Source of the DNA: Chloroflexi bacterium UBA5177
Lineage (GTDB): Bacteria > Chloroflexota > UBA5177
Assembly: GCA_002413265.1 (NCBI GenBank)
Contig: DHWR01000204.1
Location: forward strand, 1-7,363
Length of the DNA: 7,363 bases
Direction: 5' to 3'
The translations under genes and the position numbers were made by a program. The notes below the pieces were generated by a model. The model was not told where the DNA came from. It worked only from the letters and a program-made list of their open reading frames with translations, and did not search any database. This document shows, in pieces, positions 1 to 5,386 of the stretch. Every line of letters begins with the position of its first letter. Position 1 is the first letter of the stretch.

Positions 1-1970
1 GGCCAGGGACCGCGATTCAACACATAAACGCGCACGTTAATCTGGCTCAGGTCGTGCGCCGCCTCGAGCCCCAGGAGGCCGCCACCGATGATGACCGCTT
101 GTCTGCAGCGATTCCTGCGGACGTATTGCTGAATCTGCACGCCGTCGTCGATGGTTCGAAGTACAAACGTGCCGGGCATGCCGAAGCCCTCCAGCGGGGG
201 TACGAAGGCGCGAGAGCCGGTTGCCAGGACCAGGCGATCGAAGTCCAGTCGCTTTCCATCCTCCACTTCAACGGACTGGCCGGCGGGGTCCACGCCCACT
301 ATCCGGCTCTCGGGAAAGTATTCGACGCCCTTGGTCTCGGCCCATTCGCGAGCGAGTAGATACAAGTTATTGATGGCCGTGGACTCACTCATGAGCTTGC
401 CGATAGCCATTCGGTTATAGAAGTCGTACGATTCGTGTCCAAAAAGCGTCACGTTGGCATCGGGATTCAGCTTTCGAATCTCGGTAGCAGCGGTCGTTCC
501 CGCGATCCCGTTGCCGATCACGACCACCCTTCTCACCTCTGGATCGAGGTCGAATCCAGGGCCCGTGGCGGCGGCGACAGCGCCTTCCGGCACTGCGGAT
601 GGATCCACGGTCGGCACGACGGTCACCGGACCCTGCACCTTGGCCATGCACGCCATTCGGCAGCCTTCACCCACACTGAGACGCTCCAGTGTTGACCGCT
701 CAGTCCCCATGGCGGGAGAGAGATTTTTCTCTCCCTCCAGGACCCTCACCGGATCCGCCCCGCACATTCCCATCCGGCAACCCGCGTCGATCTTCACGCC
801 GTTAGCCTCGGCGATGTCGAGCAAGGGTTCGCCGTAGGAAGCCAGGACCGTCGGGCCGGCAACGAAGCGAATCTCGACCTTATCCACGCTGGCCGCGTTT
901 GCCGCCTTGACCACACTGTCCGCTACTTTCGCGGACACGTTGTACACGGAGTTACGGAAGCGATCCTCGCGTGGGAGGGCCCTGACAAACCATCCAACCG
1001 ACAGGGCTGCAACCGCGACCTGCACGAGAAATGGTGCAAGCGCACCGTGCACGCCCCAGATCCCCAGCGCCAATGGAGCGACGTAGTGATAGAAGACGTT
1101 GATGGCCGCGACGACGTTGAGCAGGATGAGCTTTGAGGTCGAGAAGCCGGTCACCAGCTCGAAGGTGAGGAAGGCTCCGATGCCGGCACCGGCGAACAGC
1201 AGGATGCGTCCGTAGACAGACAGTGCTCCTCCGAGCGTCACGTGTGACAGATATGGCTGGGTGAAGAAGGCGTAGATAATCCACGGCATGGCCGCTGCAA
1301 AAAGTCTGCGATTCAGGCTCAGCCGAGGGTTTTCGTCGAAGAGATCGGCGAGATAGGCGGCGGTTGGATTGAAGTCGTAACAGTTCTTGGTGCAGCCGAC
1401 GCACGGCCGGCAGTGGTCGTTCCGAACTACTCGCAGTGGCGCCTGGCCATAAAATCGCTCGACCTGCAGCATGGGACAGAACTGGCTGCACCAGCCACTC
1501 TTTCCCTTGAAGGCAACGCCTCCGACAAACGCCAGACTGAGAACGGTCACCAGGAAAAAGGCAAGCCCCACACTGCTGTGATCCAGAAACACGCGGCGAG
1601 CGCCGATGATCAGCAGGAAGAGCCCCGCGCTGATCAGCGGCGCGTACTGCTGAACTTTGAGGGGAAGAGTCAGGCCGCGAGTGAAGCCCAGGGTGCGCGG
1701 TATCTGATTGAGCGCCGCCATCGGGCAGATGTTCCTCCAGATGCCGGGAGCCACCAGGAACACCACCGGCAGAACCGGGACGTACAAGGCCCAGAAGAGA
1801 TGGAGGGCTTGAGTCGGCTGCACGAAGCTGTAGGCGGCGAGGCCAAACGAGGCGAGCACGCTGACCCAGCGAGCGGCCGTCCAGAGTCGATGTGGCACCG
1901 ACTGCCGCATCTCAATCGACGGCACGAACAGGGGAGGATTGCCTCGTACCCAACCCAGGCTTCCAGCCAA
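1..1970 (-). CDS. Membrane [4Fe-4S] / [2Fe-2S] ferredoxin / FAD-NAD(P) oxidoreductase fusion (3' end outside window)
   Basis: The reading frame is open for 656 codons and runs off the left edge, so the C-terminus is missing. Residues about 25-155 are hydrophobic with several membrane segments and a W-R-N-I-C-P-M motif at C82. Next come C161-x3-C165-P and C187-x2-C190-x2-C193-x3-C197, the CxxCxxCxxxC ligand set of one [4Fe-4S] cluster, in the style of NapH/NosR/CcoG membrane ferredoxins. More membrane segments follow at about 210-310. A ferredoxin-like domain has C398-x4-C403 and C437-x3-C441. A flavoprotein domain follows: FAD-binding G486-N-G-I-A-G491, an L-V-L-A-T-G-S segment at 580-586, and NAD(P)-binding G629-G-G-L-L-G634, resembling NirB/rubredoxin-reductase N-termini. 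Inference: NAD(P)H electrons pass through FAD and the clusters to a membrane acceptor, or the reverse. The TTG at 1970 is chosen because a GGAGG lies 10 nt upstream; an ATG at 1910 has no SD. It sits 17 nt after the cNMP-fold gene, probably in the same operon. The physiological partner is unknown. Confidence 0.88.
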   Translation of the reverse strand, partial: MAGSLGWVRGNPPLFVPSIEMRQSVPHRLWTAARWVSVLASFGLAAYSFVQPTQALHLFWALYVPVLPVVFLVAPGIWRNICPMAALNQIPRTLGFTRGLTLPLKVQQYAPLISAGLFLLIIGARRVFLDHSSVGLAFFLVTVLSLAFVGGVAFKGKSGWCSQFCPMLQVERFYGQAPLRVVRNDHCRPCVGCTKNCYDFNPTAAYLADLFDENPRLSLNRRLFAAAMPWIIYAFFTQPYLSHVTLGGALSVYGRILLFAGAGIGAFLTFELVTGFSTSKLILLNVVAAINVFYHYVAPLALGIWGVHGALAPFLVQVAVAALSVGWFVRALPREDRFRNSVYNVSAKVADSVVKAANAASVDKVEIRFVAGPTVLASYGEPLLDIAEANGVKIDAGCRMGMCGADPVRVLEGEKNLSPAMGTERSTLERLSVGEGCRMACMAKVQGPVTVVPTVDPSAVPEGAVAAATGPGFDLDPEVRRVVVIGNGIAGTTAATEIRKLNPDANVTLFGHESYDFYNRMAIGKLMSESTAINNLYLLAREWAETKGVEYFPESRIVGVDPAGQSVEVEDGKRLDFDRLVLATGSRAFVPPLEGFGMPGTFVLRTIDDGVQIQQYVRRNRCRQAVIIGGGLLGLEAAHDLSQINVRVYVLNRGPW

Positions 1971-1985
1971 TTCGCAAAAACCTCC
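1968..1985 (-). promoter_or_regulatory. Shine-Dalgarno deciding a TTG start of the redox fusion
   Basis: On the minus strand GGAGG (1985-1981) is followed after 10 nt by TTG (1970-1968). No ATG or GTG this close to an SD exists in the frame; the first in-frame ATG is 20 codons further in and has no SD. The site lies within the 17-nt gap after the upstream stop codon, which fits translational coupling. Confidence 0.6.
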
Positions 1986-1987
1986 GG

Positions 1988-2464
1988 CTAGAGTTTTCCT
2001 AGAGCAGCCAGACGCCGATTGTAGGTTCGAAAACGCGTACTCAGAATGCGTCCCAGATCCAGGACAAAGAGAATCGCGAGGCGAGGCTCTCTCAACCTGA
2101 AGCGTTCGAAGCCTTCAGGGGTCATGATCAAGGCTTCGGCGTTGGTCACCGCACGAACGTCCGCCTCGCGGGGCAACCGGTCGAAGAAAGCCAGCTCACC
2201 AAAGATATCTCCGGCACTCAAGTCGTTGGCGCGATCAAAGCCACGCGGTGAAGGAACCAGGACTTGGAAACGGCCGTTCATAATGATGAACAGCGTGCGC
2301 CCAGGGTCCCCGGCGCGAACCGCATATTCGTCCGGCAGGTACCGGCGCATCTGGCCAAAGCCAACCACTATCTTGATCTCGTCCTCATGCAAGTTGTTGA
2401 GAAAACCTGACGAAGAGGTCAGCTTAGAGTCTGGGTACGGAAAGAAGGCTGAAGCGTCAGTCAT
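1988..2464 (-). CDS. Stand-alone cyclic-nucleotide-binding-fold (Crp-like effector domain) protein, no HTH
   Basis: This 158-aa protein has the cNMP-binding beta-roll: F21-L-x2-L-x3-E near the N-terminus, an A-G-D-P-G-x2-L-F-I-I-M-N-G stretch at about 51-64, and the phosphate-binding cassette F88-G-E-L-A-F-F-D-R-L-P-R-E-A-D-V-R-A at 88-105. The protein ends shortly after the C-helix (about 125-150), so the winged-helix DNA-binding domain of Crp/Fnr proteins is absent. In the cassette the conserved Arg is present (R99), but the next residue, usually Ser/Thr in cAMP binders, is Glu (E100). That makes canonical cAMP binding doubtful. ATG 2464 is the only start after the upstream in-frame TGA. 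A GGGAG lies 4 nt before it, a rather short spacing. It is the first gene of a pair with the downstream redox fusion, so it may act as a regulatory or sensor subunit of that enzyme; this is inference. Confidence 0.88.
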   Translation of the reverse strand: MTDASAFFPYPDSKLTSSSGFLNNLHEDEIKIVVGFGQMRRYLPDEYAVRAGDPGRTLFIIMNGRFQVLVPSPRGFDRANDLSAGDIFGELAFFDRLPREADVRAVTNAEALIMTPEGFERFRLREPRLAILFVLDLGRILSTRFRTYNRRLAALGKL

Positions 2465-2506
2465 GCGACTCCCGGCTGCCGGTGGTCGAAATCGCGATGA
2501 GGGTGT

Positions 2507-2543
2507 ACGTCAACGATAGCCTGCCGCTATCCTAACGTCAACG
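2507..2543. repeat. Inverted repeat within flanking direct repeats, candidate operator
   Basis: GATAGC at 2515-2520 and GCTATC at 2526-2531 form a perfect 6-bp inverted repeat around a 5-nt centre. It is bracketed by the 9-nt direct repeat ACGTCAACG at 2507-2515 and 2535-2543. The element lies in the divergent intergenic region, on the -10 and spacer of the minus-strand promoter and just upstream of the riboswitch operon. That position suits a repressor site acting on the minus unit, possibly on both. There is no T-tract, so it is not a terminator. The binding protein is unknown. Confidence 0.4.
2513..2541 (-). promoter_or_regulatory. Sigma70-like promoter for the cNMP-fold/redox pair
   Basis: Read on the minus strand, TTGACG (2541-2536) is separated by exactly 17 nt from TATCGT (2518-2513), giving 5/6 and 4/6 matches to the consensus. 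Transcription would begin near 2506 and leave a leader of about 40 nt before the ATG at 2464. The -10 and spacer overlap the inverted repeat at 2515-2531. No other spacing in the region does as well. Confidence 0.5.
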
Positions 2544-2559
2544 GTCAAGGGCTACTTGC

Positions 2560-2565
2560 TACACT
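2560..2565 (+). promoter_or_regulatory. Possible -10 element of the thiamine operon
   Basis: TACACT at 2560-2565 matches the TAnnnT pattern, and transcription would start near 2572, right where the TPP aptamer begins. No convincing -35 is seen: the hexamer 17 nt upstream (2537-2542, GTCAAC) matches TTGACA poorly. The call rests mainly on position. Confidence 0.3.
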
Positions 2566-2570
2566 GAATC

Positions 2571-2661
2571 AGCTAGGGGAGCGCGCGAGCGCTGAGAGTG
2601 TGGAGACGTCCACAGACCCTTCGAACCTGATCCGGATAATGCCGGCGCAGGGAACGCATCC
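2571..2661 (+). promoter_or_regulatory. TPP riboswitch (thi box) aptamer
   Basis: The strongly conserved thi-box core is present. GGGG at 2576-2579 opens P2, which closes with ACCC at 2616-2619. A short P3 is formed by AGCGC (2580-2584) and GCGCT (2589-2593), capped by a GCGA tetraloop. The CTGAGA pyrimidine-sensing motif is at 2592-2597. An optional extra helix of 6 bp follows (2599-2604 with 2609-2614). The pyrophosphate-sensing arm has ACCTGAT at 2625-2631, a P5 made of CCGG (2632-2635) and CCGG (2642-2645), the ATAATG loop, and GCGCAGGGAA at 2645-2654. The family binds thiamine pyrophosphate and represses thiamine genes. A closing P1 helix is not obvious by eye. The riboswitch sits 41 nt upstream of the first gene of a pyrimidine-uptake operon, as expected. 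Confidence 0.95.
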
Positions 2662-2674
2662 ACAACTCTCGACC

Positions 2675-2699
2675 GACCGCTCTCCAGGCAGGAGCGGTT
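2675..2699 (+). promoter_or_regulatory. SD-sequestering hairpin (riboswitch expression platform)
   Basis: ACCGCTC (2676-2682) pairs perfectly with GAGCGGT (2692-2698); one G-U pair on each side extends it to 9 bp around the 7-nt loop 2684-2690. The right arm contains the SD GGAG (2691-2694) of the gene starting at 2703. Folding therefore hides the ribosome binding site. There is no U-tract after the hairpin, so control is likely translational rather than by termination. The left arm can alternatively pair with aptamer bases 2576-2583. Confidence 0.7.
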
Positions 2700-2702
2700 C
2701 TT

Positions 2703-3782
2703 ATGAGTCGAGATGGCGTGGCTACTTCGACCACACGCGTGGGGAAAGTACCACAGGATCTCCTGAACCGGGTTATCCTGCCCCATCTCGGCAAAACACG
2801 AGCAGAAGTGCTGGTAGGTCCCGCGCACGGCGCCGACGCGGCGGTCATCGACATCGGCGGCGGGCAGGTGATGGCCGTAACCACGGATCCGTTTTTCGTC
2901 ATGCCCGAGCTTGGGTGGGAGCGCGCCGCCTGGTTCGCGGTCCACATAGTCGCCTCCGACGCCGCGACCAGCGGGCTGGCCCTTCGTTATCTCGCTCTCA
3001 ACCTCAATCTGCCTCTGGACATGCCCGATGGTGATATCGAGAGCTTGTGGCTGGCGATCGACGAAGCCTGCCGGCAACTCGGTGTCGCCATCATCACCGG
3101 CCACACCGGCCGCTATGAGGGATGCGACTTTCCTATGCTGGGCGGCGCGAGCATCCTGGCCACCGGATCGCGAGATCAGTACGTCACGCCGGCCATGGCT
3201 CGGCCAGGGGATGCCGTCCTGCTGACCAAGGGTGCGGCGATCGAGACGACAGGCATGTTCGGCGTGACCTTCCCGGAGCTTCTCGCCGACCGCATTGGCG
3301 GCGAATTCGCCCGGCGAGCCTTCGAGGCGTTCGACTCGATGACCGTCGTGCCGGATGCCGCGGCTGCGGTGCCGGTGGGCAGCGGCGGGGCAGGAATCAC
3401 CGCCCTGCACGATGCTACCGAGCGCGGGGTTTTTGGCGCGCTGGTTGAAGTGGCGCATGCGTCGGGATCGGGAATGGTCGTGGAGCAGGATGCCATCCCC
3501 GTCCGCCCCGAGACGCGTGCGATCTGTGATCTGTTCAACATCGACCCGTATTCGGCGAGCAGTGAAGGTACGCTGATCATCGCCTGTCATCAGTCCTCTG
3601 TGTCCCAGGTGACGGAACGGTTGGCCGATCGTGGGATCCCCGTGGCCCAGGTCGGCGAGCTGGTGACGGCGGGAGACGGGATGACGGTTTTCGCAGGCGG
3701 CGTCGCAAAGCCTCTAAACATGCCGGAGTCCGATCCCTTCTGGCCCGCTTACTCCAGGGCTCTGCAGGAGCGCGAGCGATGA
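2703..3782 (+). CDS. AIR synthase (PurM/HypE/ThiL-fold) family protein under TPP control
   Basis: This 359-aa protein belongs to the PurM-like ATP-binding superfamily (PurM, ThiL, SelD, HypE). Visible motifs are H42-G-A-D-A-A-V48 (the GDDAAV-type nucleotide/Mg motif), T60-T-D-P63, H81 followed by S85-D-A-A-T-S-G91, G133-H-T-G136, a T-K-G-x3-E-T-T-G segment at 175-184, H236-D-A-T-E-R-G in the C-terminal domain and S286-S-E-G-T-L. Its length is close to HypE and PurM. It lacks the C-terminal cysteine tail of HypE, and no hydrogenase genes are nearby. It is not a clear ThiL either: the S-D-A-A-T-S-G and G-H-T-G stretches look more like HypE/SelD. As first gene of a TPP-riboswitch operon, overlapping the transporter ATPase gene by 4 nt, it plausibly phosphorylates or otherwise activates a thiamine precursor. 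That is inference. The ATG has GGAG 8 nt upstream. Confidence 0.9.
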   Translation: MSRDGVATSTTRVGKVPQDLLNRVILPHLGKTRAEVLVGPAHGADAAVIDIGGGQVMAVTTDPFFVMPELGWERAAWFAVHIVASDAATSGLALRYLALNLNLPLDMPDGDIESLWLAIDEACRQLGVAIITGHTGRYEGCDFPMLGGASILATGSRDQYVTPAMARPGDAVLLTKGAAIETTGMFGVTFPELLADRIGGEFARRAFEAFDSMTVVPDAAAAVPVGSGGAGITALHDATERGVFGALVEVAHASGSGMVVEQDAIPVRPETRAICDLFNIDPYSASSEGTLIIACHQSSVSQVTERLADRGIPVAQVGELVTAGDGMTVFAGGVAKPLNMPESDPFWPAYSRALQERER

Positions 3783-4609
3783 CAAGCCACGTTTTGGCGG
3801 CCCGGCGTCCCGAGATCCACATTCCTGCGGACAAGCGCGCGGCCAAGCTGGTCGTGCGGCATGTTTCGAAATCCTTTGGAGGGAACTCAGAGCCGGTGCA
3901 CGCCCTCGACGACGTGTCGATAGAAGTCTATGCCGGCGAATTTGTCGCCATCATCGGGCCGAGCGGAGGCGGCAAGAGTACCCTTCTCAACGTTCTCTCG
4001 GGGCTCGACGAGCCTGACCACGGAACCGTCAGTTTGGGCGGCACGGATGTGACTGGACAGGTCGGACTGCTCGGCTACATGCCGCAGAAAGATCTGCTGA
4101 TGCCGTGGCGAAACGTCCTCGACAACACCATCCTGGGGCTCGAGCTGGACGGCATGTCCAAGAAGATGGCGCGCGTGGAAGCCCTGAGCTGGTTCCCGCG
4201 ATTTGGTCTGGAAGGCTTTGAACATCGCTACCCAGCGGCTCTCTCGGGCGGCATGCGTCAGCGAGCGGCGCTCCTTCGCACGTTCTTGAGCGGGCGAGAC
4301 GTGCTGTTACTCGACGAGCCCTTCGGTGCTCTCGACGCGATGACCAGGGCAGGGATGCAGGAATGGCTGCTCAGCATCAGGCAGTCCTTTTCTCGAACGG
4401 TGGTGCTGGTGACCCACGACGTTGACGAGGCGCTGTATCTGGCGGACCGCGTCTACGTCATGTCCGCACGTCCTGGAAAAATTCACGCGGAGATCGACGT
4501 TCTGTTTGATCGCCGGGGTTCATACGGGGAGACCGTGACCTCCGAGAACTTCGTGCGGCTCAAGCGAAGCGTACTGGCCGCTCTTCACGGGATCGGAGAA
4601 TTTGAATGA
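3779..4609 (+). CDS. thiZ: ABC transporter ATP-binding protein, ThiZ type
   Basis: This 276-aa ATPase is of the nitrate/sulfonate/taurine/pyrimidine importer class (SsuB/TauB/ThiZ). It carries Walker A G60-P-S-G-G-G-K-S-T68, the Q-loop Q103 in M-P-Q-K-D-L-L-M-P-W, the signature L155-S-G-G-M-R-Q-R162, Walker B V175-L-L-L-D-E-P181, the D-loop G-A-L-D at 183-186 and the switch histidine H213 in T-H-D. All catalytic elements are intact. The N-terminus carries about 22 extra residues before the usual first strand, but the ATG at 3779 has AGGAG 8 nt upstream and forms an ATGA overlap with the preceding stop. The protein would energise uptake of a thiamine pyrimidine precursor at the inner face of the membrane, together with the following permease and lipoprotein. 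The substrate comes from context: the riboswitch and the ThiY-like partner. Confidence 0.92.
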   Translation: MTSHVLAARRPEIHIPADKRAAKLVVRHVSKSFGGNSEPVHALDDVSIEVYAGEFVAIIGPSGGGKSTLLNVLSGLDEPDHGTVSLGGTDVTGQVGLLGYMPQKDLLMPWRNVLDNTILGLELDGMSKKMARVEALSWFPRFGLEGFEHRYPAALSGGMRQRAALLRTFLSGRDVLLLDEPFGALDAMTRAGMQEWLLSIRQSFSRTVVLVTHDVDEALYLADRVYVMSARPGKIHAEIDVLFDRRGSYGETVTSENFVRLKRSVLAALHGIGEFE

Positions 4610-5382
4610 CGTGGCTCAAGCGCGCATCGCCGCCGATCGCCTTGCTTGCGGCCGCGCTCGTCGCCTGGGAGCTCTACGTCGATCTGGCAAAGGTGCCGGA
4701 CTACCTGGTACCCGGCCCGCTTGCCATCTTTCGATCGGCAATCGACGACCGCGATCTCCTGCTCCAGAATGCCGTTCCGACGCTGGAGATTGCTCTGTTT
4801 GGGTTTGCTCTGGCCGTGGTAGTAGGGGCGGGGCTCGGAGTTCTCATTCACATGTCAGCGGCACTCGAGCGCACGCTATACCCGATCGTCATCGCGTCGC
4901 AGACGGTTCCCGTCCTGGCGCTGGCTCCGGTGCTGGTTTTGATCTTTGGCTTCACGCTCACGCCAAAACTGGTGATCGTGGCCCTGGTTTGCTTCTTTCC
5001 AATCACCGTGAACCTGGTCGACGGGTTCAAGAGCGTCGAGCCGGATCTTGTCCGGCTCGTGCGTTCGCTGGGAGCGGGGCGTTGGAAGCTCTTCCGCACC
5101 GTCGAGTGGCCGGCTGCGCTGCCATTTCTCTTTTCCGGCGCGAAGGTCGCCGTTACCTACAGCGTGGTCGGCGCGCTCTTCGCCGAGTACGTCGGGTCCT
5201 TTGAAGGCCTGGGACATCTGATGACCGAAAAGCAATCGCAATTCGACATCGCCGGGCTCTTCGCAGCCATGGTTGTGCTGACGTTGATCGGCGTCGGTCT
5301 GTTTGTTCTGGTCTCCGCCGCCGAGCGGCTCCTGCTGCCGTGGTATCACGGCGTGCGCGGAGACGCGTTGACACGGAGATGA
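4606..5382 (+). CDS. thiX: ABC transporter permease, ThiX type
   Basis: This 258-aa integral membrane permease belongs to the BPD_transp_1 group of SsuC/TauC/ThiX. Hydrophobic segments lie at about 10-25, 60-82, 95-117, 120-138, 180-195 and 215-238. The cytoplasmic coupling loop (EAA motif) is clear at about 145-180: E-P-D-L-V-R-L-V-R-S-L-G-A-G-R-W-K-L-F, followed by V-E-W-P-A-A-L-P. This loop contacts the ATPase. The start overlaps the ATPase stop (ATGA), with GGAG 7 nt upstream, so translation is probably coupled. A single permease gene implies a homodimer in the membrane. The substrate is presumed to be HMP or formylaminopyrimidine from the TPP control and the adjacent binding protein; on sequence alone it could not be told from other members of the class. 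Confidence 0.9.
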   Translation: MTWLKRASPPIALLAAALVAWELYVDLAKVPDYLVPGPLAIFRSAIDDRDLLLQNAVPTLEIALFGFALAVVVGAGLGVLIHMSAALERTLYPIVIASQTVPVLALAPVLVLIFGFTLTPKLVIVALVCFFPITVNLVDGFKSVEPDLVRLVRSLGAGRWKLFRTVEWPAALPFLFSGAKVAVTYSVVGALFAEYVGSFEGLGHLMTEKQSQFDIAGLFAAMVVLTLIGVGLFVLVSAAERLLLPWYHGVRGDALTRR

Positions 5383-5386
5383 GCGC

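Noticed and set aside
952..1491. Minus-strand open frame of about 179 codons
   Set aside because: It is in another frame of the same strand as the redox fusion, whose frame shows cluster ligands and membrane segments at the same place. The product is Arg/Leu/Ser-rich without motifs.
1413..1991. Plus-strand open frame of about 192 codons
   Set aside because: It is antisense to the membrane part of the redox fusion, hydrophilic (Gln/Glu/Arg/His), without SD or motif, and starts inside the cluster-coding region.
1988..2464. Crp/Fnr transcription factor
   Set aside because: There is no helix-turn-helix after the effector domain; the stop codon falls right after the C-helix, and the frame of the next gene begins 17 nt later.
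2515..2531. Terminator of an upstream transcript
   Set aside because: The 6-bp inverted repeat has no T-run on either strand and sits between divergent genes, where no transcript ends.
2559..3590. Minus-strand open frame of about 343 codons opposite the AIR-synthase-like gene and riboswitch
   Set aside because: It lies antisense to a clearly conserved protein and to the TPP aptamer. Its product is Arg/His/Gly/Asp-rich with no family motif, typical of a GC-rich shadow frame.
2703..3782. HypE hydrogenase maturation protein or canonical ThiL
   Set aside because: The chain ends in R-A-L-Q-E-R-E-R without the HypE terminal cysteine, and no hyp genes are near. ThiL-typical motifs are only partly matched, so no gene symbol is given.
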